A stretch of 64,000 nucleotides of DNA from JAVBLU01 sp031553225 (GTDB lineage: Bacteria > Bacillota > Clostridia > Christensenellales > UBA1750). This document shows, in pieces, positions 8,822 to 17,588 of this stretch. The stretch spans positions 62,001 through 126,000 of the forward strand of contig JAVBLU010000001.1 of NCBI GenBank assembly GCA_031553225.1, in the 5' to 3' direction. The notes beneath the pieces were generated by a model. The model was not told the DNA's origin. It saw nothing but the letters and a program-made list of their open reading frames with translations, and searched no databases. Position 1 is the first letter of the stretch. Each line of letters starts with the position of its first letter. Both the position numbers and the translations under genes were made by a program.

Positions 8822-8831
8822 ATGGCATAAT
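8803..8831 (+). promoter_or_regulatory. Promoter of the reductase-GH38-URO-D operon
   Basis: -35 TTGAAA (8803-8808), 17-base spacer, -10 CATAAT (8826-8831). The -35 lies inside the right arm of the preceding terminator. The GTG start at 8875 follows about 43 bases later. Confidence 0.65.
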
Positions 8832-8874
8832 AGATATGTAGCAAATGGATGGACGAATGAGGGAGGTATGGACC

Positions 8875-9786
8875 GTGAAATACCGCGCATTTGGCAATAC
8901 CGGCTGGCTTCTGTCGGCCATGGGCCTTGGAACCTGGAACATCGGCAACCAATGGGGCGAACTATCCGACGCCGAGTCCTTCGACATCGTGCGTACGGCG
9001 GTGGATTCGGGCATCAACCTGATCGACACGGCCGAAAGCTACGGCATCCCGCACGGGTTGTCCGAGAGCCGCCTTGGCCAGGCTTTGTCCGGCATCCGGC
9101 ACAAAGTCACGCTCGTGTCCAAAATCGGGCACTTTGGCATGCGCACGGGGCAGATGGTGCCCAAGACCACGCCCGACATGATCCGCCTGTGCGCCTACGC
9201 TTGCCTTGGGCGCATGCGCACCGACTGGGTGGATTTGATGCTCTGCCACGAGAACGACATCGAGATCCCGGACGTGTACATCGAAGGCTTCGAGCAGCTC
9301 GTGCGCGAAGGCGTCATCCGTGCGTACGGCATCTCCACCGACCGGCTGGACGTGCTCAGGCGGTTCAACCAGAATGGTCGCTGCGCCGCGGTGGAGCTTG
9401 ACTATTCCCTCATCAACCGCCAGGCGGAAGCCGACATGCTGCCCTACTGCTTGGAAAACGGTATCGGCGTGCTTGTGCGCGGCCCGCTGGCGCAGGGGCT
9501 GCTCTCCGGCCGCTACAACGCCGCAACGCACTTTGCCGACCCGGTGCGCGCCCCGTTCAATGAAGGCGGCGCGCGGCGCGATGAATACCTGCGCAAGATC
9601 GCCCAGGTGGAGGAGATGGCGGCAGCGCATCCGGGCGCCTCCCTTACGGATGCGTCCCTTCGCTACGTCGCCTCGCACGAGACCTGCCCCGTCGCCTTGC
9701 CCGGCGCCACAAATCCGCGCCAGGTGCGCCAGAACGCGGCCTGCGGCGAGAACCTGTTCACGCCTGCGGAAAGAGCCGCTTGGTAG
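8875..9786 (+). CDS. Aldo/keto reductase
   Basis: A 303-residue (beta/alpha)8 NAD(P)H-dependent oxidoreductase. The catalytic set is visible: Asp and Tyr in IDTAESYG, Lys in LVSKIGHFG and His in LMLCHEND. The cofactor-site segment near the C terminus (CPVALPGATNPRQV) is also conserved. The GTG at 8875 follows GGGAGG by 8 bases and gives the usual VKYRAFGNTGW start; an upstream in-frame ATG at 8845 lacks this. First gene of an operon with GH38 and two URO-D-like genes, so its substrate is probably a sugar or sugar-derived carbonyl (inference). Confidence 0.9.
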   Translation: MKYRAFGNTGWLLSAMGLGTWNIGNQWGELSDAESFDIVRTAVDSGINLIDTAESYGIPHGLSESRLGQALSGIRHKVTLVSKIGHFGMRTGQMVPKTTPDMIRLCAYACLGRMRTDWVDLMLCHENDIEIPDVYIEGFEQLVREGVIRAYGISTDRLDVLRRFNQNGRCAAVELDYSLINRQAEADMLPYCLENGIGVLVRGPLAQGLLSGRYNAATHFADPVRAPFNEGGARRDEYLRKIAQVEEMAAAHPGASLTDASLRYVASHETCPVALPGATNPRQVRQNAACGENLFTPAERAAW

Positions 9787-9826
9787 GATAGACCAAACGA
9801 CGACGGCCAGCGCCAGGAGGGTGCAT

Positions 9827-12307
9827 ATGAACGACACATCGCTCACGCTGATCGGCAACGCCCACATCGACCCGGTATGGCTGTGGCGGTGGCAGGAGGG
9901 GTTCTCCGAGATCAAAGCCACCTTCCTCTCCGCCCTGGACCGCATGGACGAAGACCCGGACTTTTACTTCGTCAGCGCCTGCGCCTCCTACTACCGTTTT
10001 GTGGAGGAGAACGCGCCCGCGATGTTTGAGCGCATACGCGCCCGGGTGCGCGAAGGACGCTGGGTTCTGGCGGGCGGCATGTGGGTGCAGCCGGACTGCA
10101 ACGCCCCCTCCGGCGAAAGCTTTGCCAGGCACCTGCTGTACAGCCAGCGCTATTTCCTTGAAAAATTCGGGGTGTGCGCGCAGGTAGGCTACAACGTTGA
10201 CTCCTTCGGGCACAGCGGGGGCCTGCCGCAGCTTTTGCGCCAGGGCGGGCTGCGCGGGTATGTCTTCATGCGGCCGGGCAGCCACGAAAACGCCGCCGTG
10301 CCCGGCAGCCTGTTTGTTTGGAAGGGCCTGGACGGCACCAGACTGCCTACCTACCGCATTCCCTTTTCCTACACGTCCGGCGGCGTGCAGGATGCGGGCA
10401 ACCCCCTGCCGCCCGTTGTGCAGAAGCTGCAGGCCGTACGCGCCCTGGCCCTTGCCGAAAACACGCCGCAGATGTGCTTCTTTGGCGTTGGCAACCATGG
10501 CGGAGGCCCGACACGCGAGGAGCTCGCGCATCTTCATCGGGCGATGGCGCGCGCAGACTACCCGGTACGCATCGGCACTCCGGACGCCTTCTTCGCCGGC
10601 GTCGAACCGCACGAGGGCGAACTTCCGCTCTACGAGGGCGATTTGCAGTTCCATGCCAAGGGCTGCTACTCCACAAACGCGCCGGTTAAAAAGCTCAACC
10701 GCATGGCGGAGCACCGCCTGGGCGCGGCGGAACGCCTGGGCGCGCTGGCCGCCGCCGTGGCAGGGCATCCGTACCGGAGCGACGAGCTGGCGCGCGCCTG
10801 GCAGAGAGTGCTGTTCCAGCAGTTCCACGACGTGATGGGTGGCTGCAGCGTGGAGAGTGCCCTGGAGGACGCCGGCCGCGCGCTGGGCGAGGCGGTAAAC
10901 ATCGCCGAGGAACAGCTGAACCTGGCCGTGCAGCGCATCGCTTTTGCGGTGGACACGTCCGGCCGCGCGCCCATTGTGCGCAGCAAGGCGACCACCTTCA
11001 GCAGCTGGGAGTTTGAGGACCGAGGCGCGCCGGTGGTCGTGTTTAACCCCACCGCGCACGAGGTGACCGGCGTTGTGACGGTGAACTATCCCGCATCGCG
11101 CGTGACGGATGAGGCTGACGCGGAAACGCCTTGCCAGATGATTCGCGCGCCGTATCTGCTGCGATCCACGGGTTCCTTCCAGACGGCCTTTCGCGCCACC
11201 GTACCCCCGCTTGGCTACCGCACGTACTGGACGTACAGGGATGGCGCGGCCGCGCACGTGCAGGGCGCCGTGGCCGCCACCATCAACACGCTGGAGAACG
11301 CCTGCCTGCGTCTGGAGATTGATCCGCGCGCCGGCGGCATCCGCAAGCTGATCGACAAAGGCATCGGCCGGGCCGTCGTGGAAGGCGGATACGCCGTGGC
11401 CGTGGACATCGGCATGGAGGACACCTGGGCGCACCGCGCCACCGCCTTCCGCGCCGACGTCGCCCGCTTCGGCGACGCCGAGCTGCGCCTGATCGACCAA
11501 GGGCCCCTGCGCGGCATCGTGCGGGCGGTCAGCTATGGCGACGGGGCGACGCTGCAGCAGGATTTCACGCTGGACGCCGGCGCACCTTACGTGGACGTGC
11601 GCGTGCATCTGAGCATGACCAAGCCCCGACGGATGGTGAAGCTGGCCTTCCCCACCCCTCTCGAGGATACGATGGCCGTATATGAGACGGCGTACGCCGC
11701 CATCGGGCGAGCGTGCGACGGCGACGAGCAGCACGGCCAGCGCTTTGCGGACCTGTCCGGCAAGCTTCGCGGGGAAGCATACGGTCTTGCGCTCATCAAC
11801 GACGGGCGCTACTCCTACGACGCGCTGAAGGGCGAGCTGCGCCTGACGGCTGTGAACACTTCCTACTATGCCGACCACGTGGGCCGGGGCGTGGACATGT
11901 CCGCGGCCTCCCGGGCGATGGATCTGGGCGAGACGTCCTTTTGCTACCGCCTGTACCCGCACGCGGGCTCCTATGGTCAGGGGGGCGTGCCGCAGCTGGC
12001 AGAGGCCTTCCTCATGCCGCCCATCGCCGTGCAAGAGACGTACCACGAAGGGCTTCTGCCGCAGGCTATGCAGGGTATACAGCTAAACGCCCCAAGCGTC
12101 GCTTTAGGCGCGCTCAAGCGCGCCGAAGACGGGGGCGGATACGTTCTGCGTCTGCATGAGACCGCGGGCGAACCCGTTCAGGCGAGCGTATCGCTGCCCT
12201 TCCTGCACCGCGCCCTGGCCGTATCCTTGCATCCCTACCAGGTCGCGACGTTCTATCTCCCGGACGGAGCGGGCCCCGCCCGCCCCTGCGACCTGCTTGA
12301 GCGGTAA
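9827..12307 (+). CDS. Glycoside hydrolase family 38 alpha-mannosidase
   Basis: An 826-residue cytoplasmic protein without a signal peptide. GH38 metal and catalytic residues are visible: NAHIDPVWLW (His and Asp Zn ligands), YNVDSFGHSG (Asp nucleophile and Zn ligand) and FHDVMGGCS (His ligand), followed by the three-helix bundle and a long C-terminal beta-sandwich region. It hydrolyses alpha-mannosides or related glycosides, probably after import. The frame is open far upstream, but AGGAGG sits 6 bases before ATG 9827 and the true family N terminus starts there. It lies 40 bases after the reductase and 13 bases before the first URO-D-like gene. Confidence 0.93.
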   Translation: MNDTSLTLIGNAHIDPVWLWRWQEGFSEIKATFLSALDRMDEDPDFYFVSACASYYRFVEENAPAMFERIRARVREGRWVLAGGMWVQPDCNAPSGESFARHLLYSQRYFLEKFGVCAQVGYNVDSFGHSGGLPQLLRQGGLRGYVFMRPGSHENAAVPGSLFVWKGLDGTRLPTYRIPFSYTSGGVQDAGNPLPPVVQKLQAVRALALAENTPQMCFFGVGNHGGGPTREELAHLHRAMARADYPVRIGTPDAFFAGVEPHEGELPLYEGDLQFHAKGCYSTNAPVKKLNRMAEHRLGAAERLGALAAAVAGHPYRSDELARAWQRVLFQQFHDVMGGCSVESALEDAGRALGEAVNIAEEQLNLAVQRIAFAVDTSGRAPIVRSKATTFSSWEFEDRGAPVVVFNPTAHEVTGVVTVNYPASRVTDEADAETPCQMIRAPYLLRSTGSFQTAFRATVPPLGYRTYWTYRDGAAAHVQGAVAATINTLENACLRLEIDPRAGGIRKLIDKGIGRAVVEGGYAVAVDIGMEDTWAHRATAFRADVARFGDAELRLIDQGPLRGIVRAVSYGDGATLQQDFTLDAGAPYVDVRVHLSMTKPRRMVKLAFPTPLEDTMAVYETAYAAIGRACDGDEQHGQRFADLSGKLRGEAYGLALINDGRYSYDALKGELRLTAVNTSYYADHVGRGVDMSAASRAMDLGETSFCYRLYPHAGSYGQGGVPQLAEAFLMPPIAVQETYHEGLLPQAMQGIQLNAPSVALGALKRAEDGGGYVLRLHETAGEPVQASVSLPFLHRALAVSLHPYQVATFYLPDGAGPARPCDLLER

Positions 12308-12320
12308 AGGAGGCTATTGC

Positions 12321-13562
12321 ATGGCCCTTACGAACCAGGAGAAACAGACGCTGCGCACGCTGGCCGCACAATACGCGGCCGCTGCCGCCGACCCGGCCAT
12401 GGCCGAAACGAAGCGGCTGTGGGGCAAGCTGAACGACGCCCGCATGGAGCGGCCCATGGTCATCATCAACCAGGAACCCTGGAACGAGCTGGCCAAGGGC
12501 ACCGACGAGCTGAACCTCACCGTGGCCGATCCTTTCTGGCGGCGTGTGGAGACGAACCTGCGCCGCGCGCTCTTCCGCTACAACCACTTCCGGGTGGACA
12601 TGGTGATCGAACCGTTCATTCCCCTGCCGATGGCGCTGAGCATCGGCAGCTTCGGCATCAAGTCTGAGGACATCTCCGCCGCCACAGATGCGACGAACGA
12701 CGTGAAGGGTCACCTGTATGTGAATCAGCTGGTTACTTGGGAGGATGTAGAAAAGATCGTCGCCCCGGCTGTAGCGCATGACAGGGCCGAAACCGCGCGC
12801 CGCAAGGCCGAGGGCCAGGAGCTCTTCGCAGGCATCATCCCCGTGCGGATGGACGGGTACGTCCCCATGTACAACATCTGGGACACGCTCTCCACCTGGA
12901 TGTCGCCCGAGGCAATCTTGTACGACATGGCCGACCGGCCGGAGTTCATCCACGCCATCATGAAGCGCATGTGCGATGGGTATATGGGCATTCTGGAGCA
13001 GATGAACGCCCAGGGGTTGTACAGCGGCTGCTCCACGCACATCCACTGCACGCCCACCTATTCCTCCTCTCCGGCCGTGCCCCGGCCCGACGACGAGGGT
13101 GTCACCAGCCGCGACGTATGGGCGTGCGGCATGGCGCAGATCTTTTCCACCGTGTCGCCCCGGGCGCACAAGGAGTTCGAGCTGGACTACGTCAACCCCC
13201 TGTATGAGCGCTACGCCGCCGTGTACTACGGGTGCTGTGAGCCCCTGCATGACCGGCTGTCCCTCGTGCTGTCCATTCCGCACCTGCGCAAGGTGTCCTG
13301 CAGCCCGTGGTGCAACGTAGAGATGACCGCCGAGGCTTTAGCGGGCAAGGCCGTCGTCTCGCGCAAGCCCTCCCCCGCCTTTCTCGCGCCGGACAGCGTA
13401 AACTGGAACGCCGTGGAGGCGGATCTGCGCGGCACGGTGGACGCCTGCCGCCGCAGCGGCGCGTCCTGCGAGCTCATCCTGAAGGACGTCTCCACCGTGC
13501 GTTACGATTCCGGCCGCCTGTACGAGTGGGCCGAGCGGGCCATGCGCATCGCCAAGGGGTAA
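12321..13562 (+). CDS. URO-D-like TIM-barrel protein, paralogue 1
   Basis: 413 residues, related to the uroporphyrinogen decarboxylase / cobamide methyltransferase (URO-D, MtaA) superfamily, but no haem gene is nearby. Cysteine-containing segments YYGCCEPLHDR and SCSPWC, and THIHC upstream, could bind a metal ion such as the Zn used by MtaA-type methyltransferases (inference). The start ATG 12321 has AAAGGAGG upstream. The next gene is a tandem paralogue of identical length. True haem-pathway HemE function is unlikely given the context and length. Possible roles are methyl transfer or demethylation of a modified sugar, or an uncharacterised lyase; this is not demonstrable from sequence. Confidence 0.8.
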   Translation: MALTNQEKQTLRTLAAQYAAAAADPAMAETKRLWGKLNDARMERPMVIINQEPWNELAKGTDELNLTVADPFWRRVETNLRRALFRYNHFRVDMVIEPFIPLPMALSIGSFGIKSEDISAATDATNDVKGHLYVNQLVTWEDVEKIVAPAVAHDRAETARRKAEGQELFAGIIPVRMDGYVPMYNIWDTLSTWMSPEAILYDMADRPEFIHAIMKRMCDGYMGILEQMNAQGLYSGCSTHIHCTPTYSSSPAVPRPDDEGVTSRDVWACGMAQIFSTVSPRAHKEFELDYVNPLYERYAAVYYGCCEPLHDRLSLVLSIPHLRKVSCSPWCNVEMTAEALAGKAVVSRKPSPAFLAPDSVNWNAVEADLRGTVDACRRSGASCELILKDVSTVRYDSGRLYEWAERAMRIAKG

Positions 13563-13580
13563 CAAAAAGGGGGGGGCACC

Positions 13581-14822
13581 ATGCTCAGCAACGACGAGCG
13601 CGCCATATTACGGCTCTTGGGCGAGCAATACGCTCAAGCGGCTACAACGTCCCAGCAGGCGGAATCGCGGCGCTTGTGGGCGGCTCTCAACGACGGCCGG
13701 CCCGAGCGGCCGCTTGTGGTGATCGACGAGGAACCCTGGCATGAGCTGGAGCGCTACGACTCCTTCCTCACCTGCCAGATCGCCGACCCCCTGTGGCGGG
13801 GCGTGGAGGCATCACTGCGCCGCAGGCTGTACCGCTACCGCCATCACCGGGTGGATATGGCGCTCGATCCGTTCTTTAGCCTGCCAAAGGCGATTGTGAA
13901 CACCGAGTTTGGCATGAGCGTGCACGAGGACACGGCCGCCGTCGATGCAAAGAACAACATCGTGGGGCACCGTTACCACAATCAATTTGTTACGGACGAG
14001 GATTTGCAGAAGCTGCAAACGCCCGTTGTGACGCACGACGCGGCGGAAACCGCCCGCCGCAAGGCCGAGGCGGAGGACGTGTTTACCGGACTCTTGCCCG
14101 TGCGCATGGCGGGGCTTACGCCCATGTTCGCGCCCTGGGACCGGCTCTCTACCTGGCTGTCGCCCGAGGCATGCTTCACCTATCTCTACGAGCGGCCCGA
14201 TTACGTGCACCGTCTGATGGAGCGCATTACGGCCGGGTACATGGCCATGCTCGACCAGATTGAGGCACAGGGGCTTTTGTCCGGCTGCCTGACCACGCTG
14301 CACTGCTGCCCCGTGTATGGCTCTTTTCCGGCGGTACCCTACGAAAGCGACTGCGGGCCGCGCCTCGCGCAGACTTGGACGCGCGGCATGGCGCAGATAT
14401 TCGCATCCGTATCGCCCGCCGCACACGACGAGTTTGAGTTCGCCTACATGAACCGGGTATACGAACGGTTCGGGGCCGTGTATTACGGCTGCTGCGAACA
14501 GCTGCATGACCGTATGGCCGGCGTTTTGCGCATACCCCATCTGCGCATGGTATCCTGCAGCCCCTGGTGCCGCATGGACGCCGCCGCCGACTTTCTGGCG
14601 GGCACGGGCGTCGTCGCATCCAACAAGCCCGCGCCGGCCTTCCTTGCCTCGGACAGCATGAACTGGGCCGCGGTGGAGCGCGACCTGCGCGCCACCAAGG
14701 AGGTATGCCGCCGAAAAGGCGTCGCGCTCGAGTTCGTGCTCAAGGACATCTCCACCGTCCGCTACGAGCCGGACCGGTTGTCGAAGTGGGCCGATCTGGC
14801 CATGAAGGTGGCCATGGAGTAG
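13581..14822 (+). CDS. URO-D-like TIM-barrel protein, paralogue 2
   Basis: 413 residues, clearly homologous end to end with the preceding gene. Shared blocks include SRRLWAALND/KRLWGKLND, DRLSTWLSPEA/DTLSTWMSPEA, YYGCCEQLHDR and SCSPWC, and the C-terminal LKDISTVRYE. It starts at ATG 13581 after a GGGGGGG ribosome site, 18 bases behind its paralogue, and is the last gene of the operon. A GCCExLHDR cysteine pair kept in both copies suggests a shared cofactor or metal site. Duplication followed by retention may mean a heteromer or two related substrates. Function unknown. Confidence 0.8.
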   Translation: MLSNDERAILRLLGEQYAQAATTSQQAESRRLWAALNDGRPERPLVVIDEEPWHELERYDSFLTCQIADPLWRGVEASLRRRLYRYRHHRVDMALDPFFSLPKAIVNTEFGMSVHEDTAAVDAKNNIVGHRYHNQFVTDEDLQKLQTPVVTHDAAETARRKAEAEDVFTGLLPVRMAGLTPMFAPWDRLSTWLSPEACFTYLYERPDYVHRLMERITAGYMAMLDQIEAQGLLSGCLTTLHCCPVYGSFPAVPYESDCGPRLAQTWTRGMAQIFASVSPAAHDEFEFAYMNRVYERFGAVYYGCCEQLHDRMAGVLRIPHLRMVSCSPWCRMDAAADFLAGTGVVASNKPAPAFLASDSMNWAAVERDLRATKEVCRRKGVALEFVLKDISTVRYEPDRLSKWADLAMKVAME

Positions 14823-14844
14823 ACCTCCGCGTCACACGGGCGGC

Positions 14845-14873
14845 TTGTAATTGCGCGGCTTATGTTGTATCCT
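14845..14873 (+). promoter_or_regulatory. Promoter of pduL
   Basis: -35 TTGTAA (14845-14850), 17-base spacer, -10 TATCCT (14868-14873), about 64 bases before the ATG. Confidence 0.6.
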
Positions 14874-14936
14874 AGAAAAAAGGCACAGGTGCGGACACCC
14901 GCCCGTGCGAATGAAAGCGGTAAAGGAGTCCTCACC

Positions 14937-15506
14937 ATGTCCAAGCCTGTTCTCGTTGAAACCTCGGCCCGCCACGTACACGTCTCCCGCGCGGATCTGG
15001 ATACGCTCTTCGGCGCCGGTTATCAGCTCACCAACAAGAAGGATCTCTCCCAGCCCGGCCAATTCGCCTGCGAGGAAAAGGTGAAGGTCGTCGGACCGCG
15101 CGGCGAGCTCGTATGCTCCATCCTGGGCCCGGAGCGCCCCGCCACGCAGGTGGAGCTCTCCTATACGGACGCGCGCACCCTGGGCGTTACGGCGCCCTTG
15201 CGCGAGTCCGGCGACATTGACGGCACGAACGGCGCGACCGTCGTTGGCCCCAATGGCGAAGTGGCCATCAGCAAGGGCGTCATCGTGGCCAAGCGCCATG
15301 TGCATATGACCCCCGAAGATGCCGCGGAGTTTGGCGTTTCCGACAAACAGATCGTCAGCGTGGCCGTGGGCGGCCCCCGCGGCGTTACCTTCGCCGAGAC
15401 CGTTGTGCGCGTCTCGCCTAAATTTGCCCTGGCCATGCACGTGGACACGGACGAAGCCAACGCCGCAGGGCTTTCCGGCGCGGTAAACGGGACGCTGGTG
15501 AAATAG
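14937..15506 (+). CDS. pduL: PduL-type phosphate acyltransferase (phosphotransacetylase)
   Basis: Interconverts acyl-CoA plus phosphate and acyl-phosphate plus CoA. The 189-residue protein has both metal-binding histidine clusters of the PduL fold: SARHVHVS (His13, His15) and KRHVHM (His121, His123). The protein begins only about ten residues before the first cluster, so the N-terminal encapsulation extension of microcompartment PduL is absent. It is therefore probably a free cytoplasmic Pta-like enzyme feeding acetate kinase. ATG 14937 follows AAAGGAG. It has its own promoter and terminator; no microcompartment shell gene is nearby. Confidence 0.92.
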   Translation: MSKPVLVETSARHVHVSRADLDTLFGAGYQLTNKKDLSQPGQFACEEKVKVVGPRGELVCSILGPERPATQVELSYTDARTLGVTAPLRESGDIDGTNGATVVGPNGEVAISKGVIVAKRHVHMTPEDAAEFGVSDKQIVSVAVGGPRGVTFAETVVRVSPKFALAMHVDTDEANAAGLSGAVNGTLVK

Positions 15507-15532
15507 GCGGCCCGCCCGCCAGGCATATGCAA

Positions 15533-15565
15533 GGCCCCGCCCGGCGCAGCCGGACGGGGCCTTTT
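15533..15565 (+). terminator. Intrinsic terminator of pduL
   Basis: Stem GGCCCCG/CGGGGCC extended by a CCGG-rich inner helix, followed by TTTT. It lies between the convergent pduL and hslU genes. Confidence 0.85.
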
Positions 15566-15591
15566 CGTTGGGTGGCGGGCGGGGTGTCCGC

Positions 15592-16950
15592 TTAGATGAT
15601 GGACTTGCGCAGATCCTTCATCTTGACGATCGGACCGAGCCGCTGGCTCACGAAGGAGGCGTCCACGAGCACGTCGCGCGGGGTGCCGTCTGCGTCGAAG
15701 GAGATGTCCTCCATGAGCGTCTCCATCACGGTGTGCAGGCGGCGCGCGCCGATGTCCTCCTCGGTGTCGTTGACCACGTGGGCCACGCGGGCGATCTCGT
15801 CCAGCGCTTCATCGCTGAAGCTGAGGCTGACGCCGTCCACAGCGAGCAGGGCTTGCTGCTGCGCGGTGATAGCGTTTTCGGTAGCGGACAGGATGCGGCG
15901 CAGATCTCCCTGGGTAAGCGGCAGCAGCTTGACGCGTACGGGGAAGCGGCCTTGCAGTTCCGGAATCAGGTCGTCCACGGAGGAGACGTGAAATGCGCCA
16001 GCGGCGATAAACAGGATGTAATCGGTCTTCACCGGACCATACTTGGTCATCACGGTAGAGCCCTCTACGATGGGCAAAATGTCGCGCTGCACGCCCTCGC
16101 GTGAGACGTCCGGGCCGGAAGCGCTGCCTTTTCCGGCAATCTTATCAATCTCATCGATGAAAACGATGCCGTCCTCCTCGGCGCGGCGGATCGCCTCGGT
16201 TGTAACCGCGTCGCCATCGATCAGCTTATCCGTCTCCTCCGCGATGAGGATGCGCCGGGCTTCCTTGACGCTCAGCTTGCGCATCTTCCGTTTCTTGGGC
16301 AGGATGGGGCCCAGCATGTCCTGAATGGACATGTCCGTGCCGGGCAGGGCCTGAGAGGGCGCGTGCTCCTCCACTTCAATCTCCACGGTTTCGTTCTCCA
16401 GATGCCCGGCATCCAGCTGCGCGGCCACCTGCTGGCGCTTCGTGGCGCCGTCGGCGTCCTCGGCGGGCGCTTCGGTGGCTTCCCGGGGCTTGGGCTGCAC
16501 GCCCAGCAGTTGTTCCAGGGCCGTGGGCAGCTTGCGCGGCTTCTGGCCGCACAAAAGGTCGATCAGCCGCTCACGGGCGTGCGCCTCCGCGCTGCTCGTC
16601 ACGCCGCCCTCCATCTGCTCGCGCACGAGGCGTATGGACGCCTCCACCAGGTCGCGCACGATGGAGTCCACGTCGCGCCCCACATATCCAACCTCGGTAA
16701 ACTTGGTGGCCTCCACCTTCAGGAAGGGCGCGGACACGAGCTTGGCCAGCCGCCTGGCGATCTCGGTTTTACCAACGCCCGTGGGGCCCATCATCAGAAT
16801 ATTGTGCGGAGTCACCTCGGCGCGCGCCTCAGGCGAGAGCTGCGCGCGGCGGTAACGGTTACGCAGCGCGACGGCCACGGCGCGCTTGGCCTCGTCCTGG
16901 CCCACGATGTGGCGGCCCAGCTCGGTGACGATCTGCCTGGCGGTCATCAT
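15592..16950 (-). CDS. hslU: HslU, ATPase subunit of the HslUV protease
   Basis: AAA+ unfoldase that feeds proteins into HslV. The 452-residue protein has Walker A GPTGVGKT, the following SAPFLKVEATKFTEVGYVGRDV segment, an I-domain insertion, Walker B GIVFIDEIDKIA, and a C terminus ending in DLRKSII that can dock into HslV. The ATG at 16950 overlaps the hslV stop (ATGA), so the open frame further upstream is not used. It is the last gene before the convergent pduL terminator. Confidence 0.96.
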   Translation of the reverse strand: MMTARQIVTELGRHIVGQDEAKRAVAVALRNRYRRAQLSPEARAEVTPHNILMMGPTGVGKTEIARRLAKLVSAPFLKVEATKFTEVGYVGRDVDSIVRDLVEASIRLVREQMEGGVTSSAEAHARERLIDLLCGQKPRKLPTALEQLLGVQPKPREATEAPAEDADGATKRQQVAAQLDAGHLENETVEIEVEEHAPSQALPGTDMSIQDMLGPILPKKRKMRKLSVKEARRILIAEETDKLIDGDAVTTEAIRRAEEDGIVFIDEIDKIAGKGSASGPDVSREGVQRDILPIVEGSTVMTKYGPVKTDYILFIAAGAFHVSSVDDLIPELQGRFPVRVKLLPLTQGDLRRILSATENAITAQQQALLAVDGVSLSFSDEALDEIARVAHVVNDTEEDIGARRLHTVMETLMEDISFDADGTPRDVLVDASFVSQRLGPIVKMKDLRKSII

Positions 16951-17513
16951 GCGCGGCCGCCTCCTTCCCCGTCCCGAGCGATAATCTCTTCCATGGTGAT
17001 ATGGTCGTTCGTAAACACGCACACGGACGCGGCGATCAGGATGGCCTTTTGGGCGATCTCCGCCGCGGACAGTTCGGTGTTCTGCACAAGCGCGCGCGCG
17101 GCGGACAGGGCGTACATGCCGCCCGAGCCGACCGCCGCGATGCCGTCGTCCGGGTCGATCACCTCGCCCGTGCCGGACAACACGAGCACGTCCTTGCCGT
17201 CCGTGGCGATCATCATGGCTTCCAGGCGGCGCAGCACCTTGTCGCCCCGCCAAACCTGCGCCAGCTCCACAGCCGCGCGCGACAGGTTGCCCGCGTACTG
17301 CTGCAGCTTCTGCTCAAACATCTCCATCAGGCTCATGGCGTCGGCGACCGAGCCCGCGAAGCCCACGGCCACTTTGCCGCCATACAGCCGCCGCACCTTA
17401 ACGGCCCCCGCCTTGAAGATGGTGGACTGCGACATGGTTACCTGGCCGTCGCCCGCGATGGCGCATCGATCACCACGGCGCACGGCGACGATGGTCGTAC
17501 CGTCAAACTGCAT
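16947..17513 (-). CDS. hslV: HslV, proteasome-like peptidase subunit
   Basis: N-terminal-threonine peptidase of the HslUV complex. The mature protein should begin at the TT of MQFDGTTIVAVRRG; five residues must be removed to expose the catalytic threonine, as in CodW-like enzymes with a short leader. GDGQVT, VRRLYGGKVAVGFAGSVADA and EPDDG-like IDPDDGIAAVGSGG are conserved. ATG 17513 follows AGGAGG. 188 residues. It is preceded by trmFO and overlaps hslU by 4 bases. Confidence 0.95.
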   Translation of the reverse strand: MQFDGTTIVAVRRGDRCAIAGDGQVTMSQSTIFKAGAVKVRRLYGGKVAVGFAGSVADAMSLMEMFEQKLQQYAGNLSRAAVELAQVWRGDKVLRRLEAMMIATDGKDVLVLSGTGEVIDPDDGIAAVGSGGMYALSAARALVQNTELSAAEIAQKAILIAASVCVFTNDHITMEEIIARDGEGGGRA

Positions 17514-17588
17514 GGGCTCCCTCCTCATTATGGCCCATAGCGTACCATAGTTGCACGGGAAAAGAAACAACAATTCTGTGAACAAATG

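Noticed and set aside
9320..9826. N-terminal extension of the GH38 frame
   Set aside because: It overlaps the reductase gene, and the AGGAGG site plus family N terminus fix the start at 9827.
9758..12046. 762-codon open frame antisense to the GH38 gene
   Set aside because: High GC makes long antisense frames common. The opposite strand encodes an intact GH38 with all catalytic motifs and a good ribosome site.
12321..14822. Haem biosynthesis gene hemE
   Set aside because: The proteins are about 60 residues longer than HemE, duplicated, cysteine-rich and within a glycosidase operon, with no other haem gene.
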